In this document: positions 25,488 through 34,771 of the stretch, in pieces | Layout: the number at the start of each line of letters is the position of its first letter | Position numbering within the stretch: the first letter of the stretch is position 1 | NCBI GenBank assembly: GCA_020636325.1 | Contig: JACJYC010000003.1 | Location: forward strand, 767,800-831,799 | DNA from: Lewinellaceae bacterium | GTDB lineage: Bacteria > Bacteroidota > Bacteroidia > Chitinophagales > Saprospiraceae | Reading direction: 5' to 3' | DNA: 64,000 nucleotides | Made by a program: the position numbers and the translations under genes | Notes under the pieces: generated by a model | Told to the model about the DNA's origin: nothing | Database searches by the model: none | The model's input: the letters and a program-made list of their open reading frames with translations, nothing else

Positions 25488-28111
25488 TCGACTGATCCGA
25501 TCTCTTTCCCCGGGTTGACCGCGCCGGATGTCAGCTGTTCAAAATTATCCAGTCCGCACCGCAGGAAATCGCCGTATTCTTTTGGATCGGGCGTAAATGC
25601 CTTGGGCGCGTTGAGCAGGTAACTGTCCGGGGAGATCAACACGTAATACGGCTGCGAGTTGGCAATAAAGTACTTTTCCTGGAGGTATTGCCAACGGTCG
25701 CCGGTTGTGCGCAGGGTTTTCGTGCCCTTGCCGGTTGCCCGGGGGACCTCGATCACCTGATCCTGGGGCAGCGCCCGGTCCTCATCTACGTAAAGGGAGA
25801 TCAATACAAAGTCTTCCTTCAGGTGGGAATACACTTCTTCTTCAGGCCATACGTGCTCTTCCATCTTGCGGCAATTCACGCAATTGTACCCCGTGAAATC
25901 GATCATCACCGGCTTATTATTCGCCTTCGCAAAGGCCAGCCCCTGTTCAAGGTCCTTAAAACAATCCAGGTTTTGCGGGCAGTTGCACGGGTGTTGCCAG
26001 CTGTAACAACTCGGCGGCAGCAGGCCGCTCATCAGTTTAAGGGGTTGATAAGAACCCATCTTGTCATTGAACGTGAAGCCGAAACCAAGGTAAACGATCA
26101 GGGCGAGGGCAGCCAGTCCGGTCAATCCCCTGGCGATACCCAGTTTTTTGAGCGGCGAATCGTGCGGGAATTTGATCCTGCCGAAGAGATACAGGGTCAG
26201 GCCGGCAGCAATCACGATCCAGATCCCCAGGAAGACTTCATACCGAAGAATATCCCAGTGGCGGGTCAGGTCGGCATTGGAGAGGAACTTGAATGCGAGC
26301 GCCAATTCCACAAAACCCAACGTCACCTTTACCGTATTCAGCCAGCCGCCCGATTTGGGCAACGAGCTCAGCCAGGTCGGGAAGGCCGCAAACAAGGCAA
26401 ACGGCAAGGCCAGCGCCAGGCCGAATCCGCCCATCCCCATGGTCAATTGCATGGCGCCGCCGTCAGAGGTCAGGGCGCCGGCTAACAGGGACCCCAGAAT
26501 AGGGCCTGTGCAGGAAAACGAGACCAGGGCCAGCGTAACCGCCATGAAGAAGGTGCCGAACATGCCGCCCAGGCCTTCTGCAGAGCTCGCCTTATTGGTC
26601 CAGCTCTGCGGCAGGGTGATCTCATAATACCCGAAAAAGGACAATGCAAAAAATACGAAAACCGCGAAAAAGGCCACATTGAGCCAGACATTGGTGGAAA
26701 TCTTGTTGAGGATGCCGGAATCGATCGAGTCCATTAAGTGGAAGGGCAGGCTCAGCAGGATATAGACCAGGAATATAAAAAAGCCGTACATGAACGCCTT
26801 GGTCAGGCCTTTGCGGCGATTTTCAGCGCCCTTGGTAAAAAAGCTGACCGTCAGCGGGATCATCGGAAAAACGCAGGGCGTCAGCAGGGCGATCAAGCCG
26901 CCGAGAAAACCCAGAATGAAAATCCCCCAATACCCCTTGCCCTGGGTGGTTACCACTTCGCCGCACTGTCCTACGGGCGAATGCAGCTTGTTGAGATCGA
27001 GGAGGCGCTCAAAGGGATCGGTCGGCTCCCCTGTCGGTTCTTCCGTGCCGATTCCGGTAGTTGAAAGGTTGTCCGTACCGATAACTGCTTTCAGGTTCGC
27101 CAGGTCCGCCGTGAAGGGTACGCTTTGCGTGGGAAGACACTGGGTATCATCGCAGGCAATGAAAAAAACCGTCCCTTTGACGGGTACAGCGGGATCAGCA
27201 GCCGACAACTTTTGCCGGAACAATACCGTGCTTTCCAGGAATTTGACGACAACGGCATTGTCAAAAAGGGGTTCGGGGCCTTTCTTTTTTTTGCCTTCTT
27301 CAATTACGTCACCTGTAAGGTTATAATTCCCGGCAGGTTCGAATTCGATGTAGGTGGCTAACGGGAGGTCTTCCGAAGTTTCCTTTGAATAGATCACCCA
27401 TCCTTTTTCGATATTAGCGGTAAACAACAACTCGAATGCTCCGTCAGGCGTCCTGGAAACGGTCAGGTCCCATTTCACAGGATCTTTCAAGCCGCCGGCA
27501 GCGGAGGGCCGGTCATTACCAAAAAGATCCTGGGTGGCGGCGGGTTCGGCGCCCGACGTTTGGGCAGCCCGATCGCCCTGGTCACCTGACGACGGCTCGG
27601 TTTTGGTCGGAGATTCAGCCGGTTTTTTATCCGGTTCAGGGGTTTCAACCTTGCCGGGCGTCAGCTTGAATTCAAAATCCTCAGTAGTCGGCGGCAGGCA
27701 CCGCTCGTTATCGCAGGTCATGAACTCAACGCTGGCCAGGATCGGTTTGGAAAAGTCCGTTACCTTCACTCGCTGGGTGAAAACCACCGGACCATGAGTG
27801 AATTTGATCACGATGGCGCCGCCGAAGAGGTCATCCGGCCCTTCTTTCTTCTCTCCTTTTTCAACCACCTCCCCTTTTAAGGCGAAATGGTCTCCTTTTT
27901 CAAAGGTAAAGGAAGTCGGCACCGGGCCGTCAGGGGAAGTATGCTGGGAGTACAAGGTCCAGCCTTTGTCCAGCCGGGCAGTAAAGATCAGATCAAATTC
28001 ATCGGCGCTCACCTGTTTGGACGAGGATTCCCACTTGACAGGATTCAGGATCTGTGCTTCAAGTCCATGGGCGAATAAAACTGCGCAAAAGAGTACCAGC
28101 GCTCTCATCAT
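25478..28111 (-). CDS. dsbD: Thiol:disulfide interchange protein DsbD with duplicated N-terminal domain
   Basis: 877 residues from the ATG at 28111, which gives a proper signal peptide (ALVLFCAVLFAHGLEAQ). Two consecutive DsbD-alpha-like domains follow (roughly residues 20-150 and 215-345), each with an N-terminal PVKW, a GWxxYS motif and a C-terminal CDxxxCLP pair. Next is the eight-helix transmembrane domain (TPCVFPMIPLTVSFF and SCTGPILGSLLAGA carry the membrane cysteines), then a thioredoxin-like domain with YNCVNCRKMEEHVW. It passes electrons from cytoplasmic thioredoxin to periplasmic thiols. Most DsbD proteins have a single alpha domain, so the duplication is notable. The promoter box at 28215 rules out the farther upstream ATG at 28243. 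Confidence 0.92.
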   Translation of the reverse strand: MMRALVLFCAVLFAHGLEAQILNPVKWESSSKQVSADEFDLIFTARLDKGWTLYSQHTSPDGPVPTSFTFEKGDHFALKGEVVEKGEKKEGPDDLFGGAIVIKFTHGPVVFTQRVKVTDFSKPILASVEFMTCDNERCLPPTTEDFEFKLTPGKVETPEPDKKPAESPTKTEPSSGDQGDRAAQTSGAEPAATQDLFGNDRPSAAGGLKDPVKWDLTVSRTPDGAFELLFTANIEKGWVIYSKETSEDLPLATYIEFEPAGNYNLTGDVIEEGKKKKGPEPLFDNAVVVKFLESTVLFRQKLSAADPAVPVKGTVFFIACDDTQCLPTQSVPFTADLANLKAVIGTDNLSTTGIGTEEPTGEPTDPFERLLDLNKLHSPVGQCGEVVTTQGKGYWGIFILGFLGGLIALLTPCVFPMIPLTVSFFTKGAENRRKGLTKAFMYGFFIFLVYILLSLPFHLMDSIDSGILNKISTNVWLNVAFFAVFVFFALSFFGYYEITLPQSWTNKASSAEGLGGMFGTFFMAVTLALVSFSCTGPILGSLLAGALTSDGGAMQLTMGMGGFGLALALPFALFAAFPTWLSSLPKSGGWLNTVKVTLGFVELALAFKFLSNADLTRHWDILRYEVFLGIWIVIAAGLTLYLFGRIKFPHDSPLKKLGIARGLTGLAALALIVYLGFGFTFNDKMGSYQPLKLMSGLLPPSCYSWQHPCNCPQNLDCFKDLEQGLAFAKANNKPVMIDFTGYNCVNCRKMEEHVWPEEEVYSHLKEDFVLISLYVDEDRALPQDQVIEVPRATGKGTKTLRTTGDRWQYLQEKYFIANSQPYYVLISPDSYLLNAPKAFTPDPKEYGDFLRCGLDNFEQLTSGAVNPGKEIGSVDQN

Positions 28112-28214
28112 TTCAGAAGGTATTAAATATTCAATCCGGGCGATCTTTGAAAACATTGCGAACCGATTGATGGTTGCGGAAATTTGAGCCCGGGTCGGTT
28201 TTGATTGTTCCCCG

Positions 28215-28222
28215 CAAAGATA
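28215..28222 (-). promoter_or_regulatory. -7 promoter box of dsbD
   Basis: TATCTTTG on the minus strand matches TAnnTTTG and lies about 100 bp upstream of the chosen dsbD start. Confidence 0.5.
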
Positions 28223-28299
28223 AGACATCTGCCCGGGACCCAAGGCATATTAACAAGTCATTGGGAATTGAAATCCCTGAAAAGCCATAGGCCGGACAA

Positions 28300-29448
28300 T
28301 TATCCGAGGCGACGTTTGAAATCCTCATAGCCGAAGGTCCGCAGAACATCCAGCTTGCCGTTTGACCGCAGGATGCAGATAGCGGGATGGCCGACCCCGT
28401 TGAAGGTCGTGGTTTTGACCATCGTATAATGGATCATATCCTCAAAAACGATCCGCCGGCCGATGGTCAGCGGTTGGTCAAAAGCATATTCCGGCATATA
28501 ATCCCCCGCCAGGCAGCTCGATCCGCCGATGCGGCAGGCCGGATAACCCTCAACCGGATCCCTGGCGCCCCGGATCCTCGGCCGGTAAGGCATTTCAAGG
28601 GTATCGGGCATATGGGCCGTAAAAGATACATCCATCATAGCCGTCCGGACACCGTGGTTGTCTACAATGTCCAGCACGGTAGCCAGCAATACGCCGGTTT
28701 CCCAGGCAATGGCGCTGCCCGGCTCAAGGATGACCTCCAGGTTGGGGTACCGTTCCCTGAATCGCGTCAGAATATGGACCAAATGGTCAATGTCATATCC
28801 CTTGCGGGTCATGAGGTGGCCGCCGCCGAAATTGACCCATTTGAGCCTGGGCAGAAAATGGCCGAATCTTTCTTCAAAATGCGCCAGTACGTGCTCCAGC
28901 GCATGCGATGTGCTCTCGCAAAGGGTATGGAAATGCAAACCCTCCAGCCCGTCCGGCAATTCTTTCGGAAAGCCCGCGGGATCTACGCCCAGCCTGGACC
29001 CCGGAGCGGCCGGATTGTACAGCGCAACTTCAACCTCTGAATATTCCGGATTGACCCGGATGCCGGCGCTCACCCCATGGGGAGCAGCTTTTACCTGATC
29101 GATATAGCGATGGAACTGTCCGACTGAGTTAAAGGTAATATGGCTGCTGTAATGCAGGATCTCTTCGAATTCATCGGGTTTGTAGGCCGGCACATAGGTA
29201 TGAGCCTTCACCCCCATCTCTTCAAAGATCAGCCTGGCCTCGTGCAGGGAACTGGCCGTTGCGCCGGATAAATAACGTCCGACCAGGGGAAAGACCGGCC
29301 ACATGGCGAATCCCTTCAATGCGAGAATAATGGACACACCGGCCCTTTCCCGGACGCTTTTGATCAATTCGAGGTTCCGGATCAACAGCGCCTCTTCCAG
29401 AATAAAGGCAGGCGAAGGAGCTTTATCGTACTGGCTGATAGGTGACAT
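28300..29448 (-). CDS. nspC: Carboxynorspermidine (carboxyspermidine) decarboxylase
   Basis: 382 residues. PLP-dependent enzyme of the alanine-racemase/ornithine-decarboxylase fold. The N-terminal PSPAFILEEALLIRNLELI and the PLP-lysine segment ILALKGFAMW are typical of NspC, as are VNFGGGHLMTRKGYD, LEPGSAIAWETG, and the catalytic Cys region GSSCLAGDYMPEYAF. It decarboxylates carboxyspermidine to spermidine or carboxynorspermidine to norspermidine. It lies 69 bp after the gene for the dehydrogenase that makes its substrate. Confidence 0.93.
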   Translation of the reverse strand: MSPISQYDKAPSPAFILEEALLIRNLELIKSVRERAGVSIILALKGFAMWPVFPLVGRYLSGATASSLHEARLIFEEMGVKAHTYVPAYKPDEFEEILHYSSHITFNSVGQFHRYIDQVKAAPHGVSAGIRVNPEYSEVEVALYNPAAPGSRLGVDPAGFPKELPDGLEGLHFHTLCESTSHALEHVLAHFEERFGHFLPRLKWVNFGGGHLMTRKGYDIDHLVHILTRFRERYPNLEVILEPGSAIAWETGVLLATVLDIVDNHGVRTAMMDVSFTAHMPDTLEMPYRPRIRGARDPVEGYPACRIGGSSCLAGDYMPEYAFDQPLTIGRRIVFEDMIHYTMVKTTTFNGVGHPAICILRSNGKLDVLRTFGYEDFKRRLG

Positions 29449-29517
29449 GGTCCAAGCAGTTTTTGATTCGGCGGCTCACCGGCCATTCAACCATCCGGTA
29501 AGCCGCCGGCAAACAGA

Positions 29518-30729
29518 CTATTTTTCGAACTCCAGGTCACCGTTCACTTCCTCGTGCCAGGGCAGGCCGTATTGGTTCATTTTATCCATGAACGGATCGG
29601 GGTTGAATTGTTCGACGTTGAATACGCCTTTCCCCTGCCATTGTCCGGTCAGTACCATCATGGCGCCGATCATGGCCGGTACGCCGGTTGTATAGGACAC
29701 CCCCTGGGTGCCGGTTTCGTCATAAGCGGCCTGGTGGCTGCAGTTGTTCCAGACGTAATAGGTTTTTTCCTTGCCGTCCTTGGTTCCCCTGATCCGGCAA
29801 CCGATGGAGGTTTGTCCGGTATAGTTTTCTCCCAGTTCGCCCGGATCGGGAAGGACGTATTTCAGGAATTCCAGCGGGATCACCTCGACGCCTTTATACA
29901 TGACCGGGTCGATGCGGGACATGCCGATATTCTGAATCACGCGCAGGTGGGTCAGGTATTCATCGCCGAAGGTCATCCAGAAGCGGGCCCGCTTGAGGCT
30001 TGGAAAATTCCTGACCAGCGATTCCAGTTCTTCGTGGAAGATCAGGTACGATTTCTTCGGGCCGATCCCCGGGTACGTAAGGGGTTTCATAACGGAATGG
30101 GGGTCGATCTCCAGCCATTCACCATCCTCATAATATTTTCCTTTCTGGGTGATCTCCCGGATATTGATCTCGGGGTTGAAATTGGTGGCAAACGCCTTGC
30201 CGTGGTCCCCGGCATTGCAATCGACAATATCCAGGTAATGGATCTCATCAAAATGGTGTTTGGCGGCATAGGCGGTGAATACGCTCGTGGCGCCGGGGTC
30301 GAATCCGCAACCCAGGAGGGCCAGCAAGCCTTTTTCCTTGAAGCGGTCGTGATAGGCCCATTGCCACTTATATTCGAATTTGGCCTCGTCCTTCGGTTCG
30401 TAATTGGCCGTATCCATATAATGAACGCCGGCTGCCAGGCAGGCCTCCATGATGGTCAGGTCCTGGTAAGGCAACGCAACGTGGATCACCAGCTCCGGCC
30501 CGAAACTGCGGATCAAAGCTGTCAATTCCGGCACATTCTCAGCGTCAACAGCGGCTGTGGCGATATGCTTGTGGCCGGTCGCCTTTTTGGCGTCCTCGGC
30601 TATGACGTCGCATTTCGATTTGGTACGGCTGGCCAGCAGGATCTCCGAAAACACTTCAGGGTGTTGTGCGCATTTGAAAACAACAACTCTTCCGACTCCT
30701 CCGGCTCCAATGATCAGGACTTTTGACAT
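29518..30729 (-). CDS. Carboxynorspermidine/carboxyspermidine dehydrogenase (saccharopine dehydrogenase family)
   Basis: 403 residues. The N-terminal NAD(P)-binding motif KVLIIGAGGVGRVVVFKCAQ is followed by VIHVALPYQDLTIMEACL, HYMDTANYEP and GCGFDPGATSVF, all characteristic of the saccharopine-dehydrogenase-like enzymes that condense a diamine with aspartate semialdehyde. Its partner nspC lies directly downstream, which supports the polyamine assignment over lysine metabolism. The two genes give an S-adenosylmethionine-independent route to spermidine or norspermidine. A clear promoter box precedes it. Confidence 0.92.
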   Translation of the reverse strand: MSKVLIIGAGGVGRVVVFKCAQHPEVFSEILLASRTKSKCDVIAEDAKKATGHKHIATAAVDAENVPELTALIRSFGPELVIHVALPYQDLTIMEACLAAGVHYMDTANYEPKDEAKFEYKWQWAYHDRFKEKGLLALLGCGFDPGATSVFTAYAAKHHFDEIHYLDIVDCNAGDHGKAFATNFNPEINIREITQKGKYYEDGEWLEIDPHSVMKPLTYPGIGPKKSYLIFHEELESLVRNFPSLKRARFWMTFGDEYLTHLRVIQNIGMSRIDPVMYKGVEVIPLEFLKYVLPDPGELGENYTGQTSIGCRIRGTKDGKEKTYYVWNNCSHQAAYDETGTQGVSYTTGVPAMIGAMMVLTGQWQGKGVFNVEQFNPDPFMDKMNQYGLPWHEEVNGDLEFEK

Positions 30730-30751
30730 GCTTGTTTTTTTTATTTTGGCG

Positions 30752-30759
30752 CAAATATA
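30752..30759 (-). promoter_or_regulatory. -7 promoter box of the polyamine operon
   Basis: TATATTTG on the minus strand matches TAnnTTTG, 23 bp before the start codon of the dehydrogenase gene. Confidence 0.55.
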
Positions 30760-30790
30760 ACCTTAGCGGATTGAATGTGGGTGGTTTTGG

Positions 30791-30950
30791 GGTTATGATT
30801 GTTTGTGGTTGTTTATGATTGTTTGTGGTTGTTTGTGGTTGTTTGTGGTTGTTTGTGGTTGTTTATGATGGTTTGTGGTTGTTTATGGTTGTTTGTGGTT
30901 GTTTGTGGTTGTTTATGATGGTTTGTGGTTGTTTGTGGTTGTTTGTTTTG
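30791..30950 (+). repeat. Tandem decamer array (GTTTGTGGTT), 14 full units
   Basis: Fourteen contiguous 10-bp units run from 30801 to 30940, with a degenerate unit at each end. Ten are GTTTGTGGTT. The variants are GTTTATGATT (30811), GTTTATGATG (30861, 30911) and GTTTATGGTT (30881). The GTTTATGAT variants recur every 50 bp, giving a higher-order repeat of five decamers. The strand is strongly asymmetric (G and T only, plus A at the variant positions). The array lies upstream of the polyamine operon promoter and downstream of the metallo-hydrolase gene. Reading frames across it are low-complexity and not taken as genes. Confidence 0.95.
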
Positions 30951-31015
30951 GTCGAGACTATTCAGCATTTTGTGTCAACCGCATTTTTAGCATGCGCAGC
31001 TTGCTAAAAATCAAA

Positions 31016-31039
31016 TCTTTGCGTCTTTGCGTCTTTGCG
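31016..31039 (+). repeat. Short tandem repeat TCTTTGCG x3
   Basis: Three exact 8-bp copies in the spacer between the decamer array and the metallo-hydrolase gene. No function is evident. Confidence 0.8.
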
Positions 31040-31070
31040 CGAAAACACTGTTTTGAACAGTCTCTTTTGG

Positions 31071-31886
31071 TCAGAGGCCGAATTCCCGGCGGAAGAGTTC
31101 GATGTTCTTCTCATGGTATTCCTGCTGGCCGGCCTTGTATTTATAATCTGACCATAGCTGCTGCTCCGGAAACGGCTTGTTATTGAGCAGGCAATCTTCG
31201 AGGGTGTCCAGGTAGGCATGAGCAGCTGATAACCGCTTTTGCATCTCCTCGGTGGCGGTACAAACCGACCCGTGGCCGGGAATAAGGACCCGCACCCGGC
31301 CGGACCGCACCAGGATGTCAATTTTGACCAAGGTTTCGCGGTAGGCCCTGAAACTGTGGTACACGAACGGAAATTCGGCATCCGAAAGATAATCTCCGGC
31401 AAAAAGGATGCCGTCCGGCTCTATGAGGGTCAGGATGCCGTCCGGATTATGACCGGGCGCCAGCCAGAAAGAAAGTCTGGCTTCTCCGGCGGCCAGGAAT
31501 TGTTCGTCTTCGTCGATAACGAAGTCGATTTCCGGGTAGCCGACCGGGTAATGCCGGTCCAGGTAATATTTCTCATCAAATTCCCGGATAAGGCGGACCT
31601 GCTCCGCCTTATCAGCGCTTTCGGTAAAGGCCCGCGAAGCTACGGTTTTCGCTTCCGGAAATGCCCCGTCGCCAATGATGTGGTCGTAGTCGGAATGGGT
31701 GAAAATCAAATGCAGGCCCTGTTTGCCGGTCAGGTCGTCAAGGTAATGCCTGATCGCGGCCACTTCGTCCGGCAACCAGGTAGGGTCTACCAGCACAAGG
31801 GCGCCGTTCCCGGTATACAAACCGGAGGTTGTCCTGAAAAGAGCGCTTTCAAATATGGTCAGCGTCCTGGTCTTGAATTGGATCAT
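31071..31886 (-). CDS. Metallo-beta-lactamase-fold hydrolase
   Basis: 271 residues. The metal-binding segment reads LIFTHSDYDHIIGDG, so the common HxHxDH motif appears as HSDYDH with Asp in place of the second His. Other ligands are the His in WLAPGHNPDGI, the Asp in ILFAGDYLSDAEFP and the His in VLIPGHGSVC. It has no signal peptide and is probably cytoplasmic. The substrate is unknown; candidates in this superfamily include glyoxalase-II-like and lactonase-like activities. It is monocistronic, with fmt divergent on the other side. Confidence 0.82.
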   Translation of the reverse strand: MIQFKTRTLTIFESALFRTTSGLYTGNGALVLVDPTWLPDEVAAIRHYLDDLTGKQGLHLIFTHSDYDHIIGDGAFPEAKTVASRAFTESADKAEQVRLIREFDEKYYLDRHYPVGYPEIDFVIDEDEQFLAAGEARLSFWLAPGHNPDGILTLIEPDGILFAGDYLSDAEFPFVYHSFRAYRETLVKIDILVRSGRVRVLIPGHGSVCTATEEMQKRLSAAHAYLDTLEDCLLNNKPFPEQQLWSDYKYKAGQQEYHEKNIELFRREFGL

Positions 31887-32002
31887 GTTGTGATTTCTGT
31901 ACTTAAAGCGCTGCTAATTTATGAATTTAATCCTAAAGTCTTTCGCTTGAAAGGATTTGCTATTTTTACGCTGACGAATACTGAATAAAAAGGCCTTCCT
32001 TT

Positions 32003-32926
32003 ATGAGCTTACGCATTGTATTTATGGGAACCCCGGAATTTGCGGTTCCTTCCCTTAAAATCCTGGTTGAAAACGGATACGATATTGTAGGGGTGATCAC
32101 TGCTACGGATAAAATGGGCGGCCGCGGGGGCCACCAGGTACTGACATCGGCAGTCAAAAAATATGCCCTGGAAACCGGTTTGAAGATTCTTCAACCCGAA
32201 AAGCTCCGGAATCCTGAATTCATCCGGGAGCTTCGTTCCCTGAATGCCGACCTCCAGGTGGTCGTTGCGTTCAGAATGCTGCCCGAGATCGTATGGGATA
32301 TGCCCGGATCGGGAACCTTCAACCTGCACGGATCCCTCCTGCCCAAATACAGGGGCGCCGCGCCCATCAACTGGGCCGTCATCAACGGCGAAACGGAAAC
32401 CGGCGTAACCACTTTTTTCATCCGTCATGAAATCGATACCGGTGATGTGATCTTTCAGGAGCGGACCCCGATCGGGCCGGATGAAACGGCCGGAGAATTG
32501 CACGACCGCATGATGGACCTTGGCGCCCAACTCGTTCTGAAGACCGTCCGGGCAATTGAATCCGGCGATTACCGGCTCCACCGGCAGGATCCGGCCCTGG
32601 CCTGCCCGGCGCCGAAACTATCCAAGGAAACCGGCCGGATCAATTTCGATCAACCTGCCCGGGCCGTCCACAACTTCATTCGAGGTCTCAGCCCCTTTCC
32701 CGGCGCCTGGACCGTTCTGGACGACCTTGAATTGAAGATCCTGCGCTCCAGACCGGTTCAGGAGCCTCACCCCTACCCTTCCGGCCGGATGGTCACGGAT
32801 GAAAAAACCTACATAAAATTCGCCGCCGCCGACGGATTCGTGGAAATACTGGAACTCCAGCTTCAGGGCCGGAAACGCATGGATGCGGCGGATTTTGTCA
32901 GGGGTTACCGGTTTTCAAGCAATTGA
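32003..32926 (+). CDS. fmt: Methionyl-tRNA formyltransferase
   Basis: 307 residues. Formylates Met-tRNA for initiation. Seen are IVFMGTPEFAVPSLKIL, the catalytic FNLHGSLLPKYRGAAPINWA with Asn, His and a downstream Asp (IDTGDVI), and the C-terminal OB-like domain starting near KETGRINFDQPARAVHNFIRG with FPGAW. It is not next to def (peptide deformylase) here. Followed 42 bp later by an unrelated acyl-CoA dehydrogenase. Confidence 0.96.
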   Translation: MSLRIVFMGTPEFAVPSLKILVENGYDIVGVITATDKMGGRGGHQVLTSAVKKYALETGLKILQPEKLRNPEFIRELRSLNADLQVVVAFRMLPEIVWDMPGSGTFNLHGSLLPKYRGAAPINWAVINGETETGVTTFFIRHEIDTGDVIFQERTPIGPDETAGELHDRMMDLGAQLVLKTVRAIESGDYRLHRQDPALACPAPKLSKETGRINFDQPARAVHNFIRGLSPFPGAWTVLDDLELKILRSRPVQEPHPYPSGRMVTDEKTYIKFAAADGFVEILELQLQGRKRMDAADFVRGYRFSSN

Positions 32927-32968
32927 AAATTGCTGGGGAAATTTTGAATGAGTAAATTTTTATTATAA

Positions 32969-34768
32969 ATGATTAATCAATACATCCATTTCCGCAACCT
33001 CCGGTTCCTGCTTCACGAGGTGCTGGATGCCGAAGGGCTGACCCGGTTTGAGAAGCATGCCGCCTATGATCGGGAAGCTATAGATATGAGCCTTGACGCG
33101 GCCCGGCAAATCGGCGACATCCACTTGTTTCCCCATTACCGGGAAATGGATAAGGACAAAGCCCGTTTCCAGGACGGCGAAGTCTGGGTCCACCCCACCC
33201 TGAGGCCCGCCATCAAGGCTCTGGCAGACGGCGGATGGATTGCCGCTACGGACGACTTTGCAGCCGGCGGCCAGCAAATGCCCTGGACGGTCTTCAATGC
33301 CTGCCTGCTGATCTTTTATGCCGCCAACGGCAATGCGGCGAGCTACGCCTTCCTCACCCGGGGGGCTGCCAACCTGATCAGGACCTTCGGTGATGAAAAC
33401 CTGAACCGGACCTTCGTCCCCAAAATGTATGCCGGAGACTGGCAGGGAACGATGGCCCTGACCGAACCCCAGGCAGGCAGTTCCCTATCGGATATCACCA
33501 CTGCGGCCGAACCGCAACCGGACGGCAGTTATCGCATCAGCGGTCAGAAAATCTACATTTCCGGAGGCGACCACCGGGCTGTCGATAATGTCATTCACCT
33601 GCTGCTGGCCAGGATCAAGGGCGCCCCGGAAGGGGCTCGCGGGATCTCTCTGTTTGCCGTACCCAAATTCAGGCCTGAAGGGGGCGAGCTTGTTGCGAAT
33701 GACGTTGTCACAGCGGGCATATTCGGCAAGATGGGGCAAAAAGGTTATGTGGCTGCCCACCTGATGCTGGGCGAAAAGAATGATTGCAAAGGGTACCTGG
33801 TCGGCCAGCCTCACAAAGGCCTCGCACACATGTTCCTGATGATGAACGAAGCCAGGGTCGCCACCGGCATTATGGCCATCGGCACGGCTTCAGCCGCTTA
33901 TTATGCGGCGCTGAAGTACGCCAACGAACGGCCGCAGGGGCGCCATCCTTCCAATAAGGATGTCGCTCAACCTCAGGTGCTGATCATCGAACACGCCGAC
34001 GTAAAAAGAATGCTGCTCTTCCAGAAAGCCGTGGTCGAGGGCAGCATCGCCCTGCTCTTGCAGTGCAGTTATTATGCTGACCTGGCAACGGTAGGGCTCC
34101 CGGAAGAAAAACAACGGGCTCATTTGTTGTTGGAACTCCTGACACCCGTTGCGAAATCCTATCCGGCGGAAATGGGCATTCAAGCGGTCAGCACAGCCAT
34201 GCAATGCCTTGGCGGCGCCGGGTATTGCGACGATTTTCCGATCGAACAATTTTATCGCGACATCCGGGTAAACGCCATCTATGAAGGCACGACAGGCATC
34301 CATGGGATGGATCTTCTGGGGCGAAAGGTCTTGCTGGAAGACGGCAAGGCCATGACCTGGCTCCTGGAGGAAATCAAGGCCGTCATCGAATCCGCAAGGG
34401 CAATTGATGACCTCCGGGACATGGCGGAAGCCCTGGAAAACACGGTCAGGCAGTTCCACAAAACGACATTGGGGCTGATCCGGTTGGCCATGGAGGACAA
34501 ACCCGAGGTCTTTCTGGCTGACGCTACCCTTTATCTGGAATACTTCGGAATAGTCGTTATCAGCTGGCAATGGCTCAAACAGGCCGCGATTGCCACCGGT
34601 TCCCTGAAAAATTCAACCGGAGAGGAGGAAAAGGCGTTTTACGGCGGAAAATTAATTACAGCCAGATACTTTATTGAATACGAATTGGTTAAGACCAAAG
34701 GACTGGATGAAAGGTTAAACCGCCGCGACCGGCTCACCCTGGATGCGGATCCGGCCTTTATCAATTGA
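32969..34768 (+). CDS. Acyl-CoA dehydrogenase, long form with C-terminal extension
   Basis: 599 residues, longer than the ~380-residue standard enzymes and similar in layout to DmdC-type acyl-CoA dehydrogenases with a C-terminal extra domain. Seen are the FAD/substrate motif GTMALTEPQAGSSLSD, ISGQKIYISGGDH, NEARVATGIMAIGTASAAYY, the flavin motif CLGGAGYCDDFPIEQFYRDI and AIYEGTTGIHGMDLLGRK, which holds the catalytic Glu position. It oxidises an acyl-CoA at the alpha-beta position and would hand electrons to ETF. Chain specificity is unknown. It ends 3 bp before sbcC. Confidence 0.92.
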   Translation: MINQYIHFRNLRFLLHEVLDAEGLTRFEKHAAYDREAIDMSLDAARQIGDIHLFPHYREMDKDKARFQDGEVWVHPTLRPAIKALADGGWIAATDDFAAGGQQMPWTVFNACLLIFYAANGNAASYAFLTRGAANLIRTFGDENLNRTFVPKMYAGDWQGTMALTEPQAGSSLSDITTAAEPQPDGSYRISGQKIYISGGDHRAVDNVIHLLLARIKGAPEGARGISLFAVPKFRPEGGELVANDVVTAGIFGKMGQKGYVAAHLMLGEKNDCKGYLVGQPHKGLAHMFLMMNEARVATGIMAIGTASAAYYAALKYANERPQGRHPSNKDVAQPQVLIIEHADVKRMLLFQKAVVEGSIALLLQCSYYADLATVGLPEEKQRAHLLLELLTPVAKSYPAEMGIQAVSTAMQCLGGAGYCDDFPIEQFYRDIRVNAIYEGTTGIHGMDLLGRKVLLEDGKAMTWLLEEIKAVIESARAIDDLRDMAEALENTVRQFHKTTLGLIRLAMEDKPEVFLADATLYLEYFGIVVISWQWLKQAAIATGSLKNSTGEEEKAFYGGKLITARYFIEYELVKTKGLDERLNRRDRLTLDADPAFIN

Positions 34769-34771
34769 TCC

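Noticed and set aside
28111..28243. Upstream start of dsbD at 28243
   Set aside because: It would put 44 residues before the signal peptide and lies upstream of the likely promoter box at 28215.
29554..30726. 390-codon + strand frame opposite the carboxynorspermidine dehydrogenase
   Set aside because: Mirror of a clear enzyme on the minus strand; no family motif.
30791..30950. CRISPR-like array
   Set aside because: Units are contiguous 10-mers with no unique spacers, and no cas genes are present.
30819..31007. Frames of 60-100 codons across the decamer array (VVCGCLWLF-type repeats)
   Set aside because: They are produced by the GTTTGTGGTT repeat itself, have low complexity and match no protein family.
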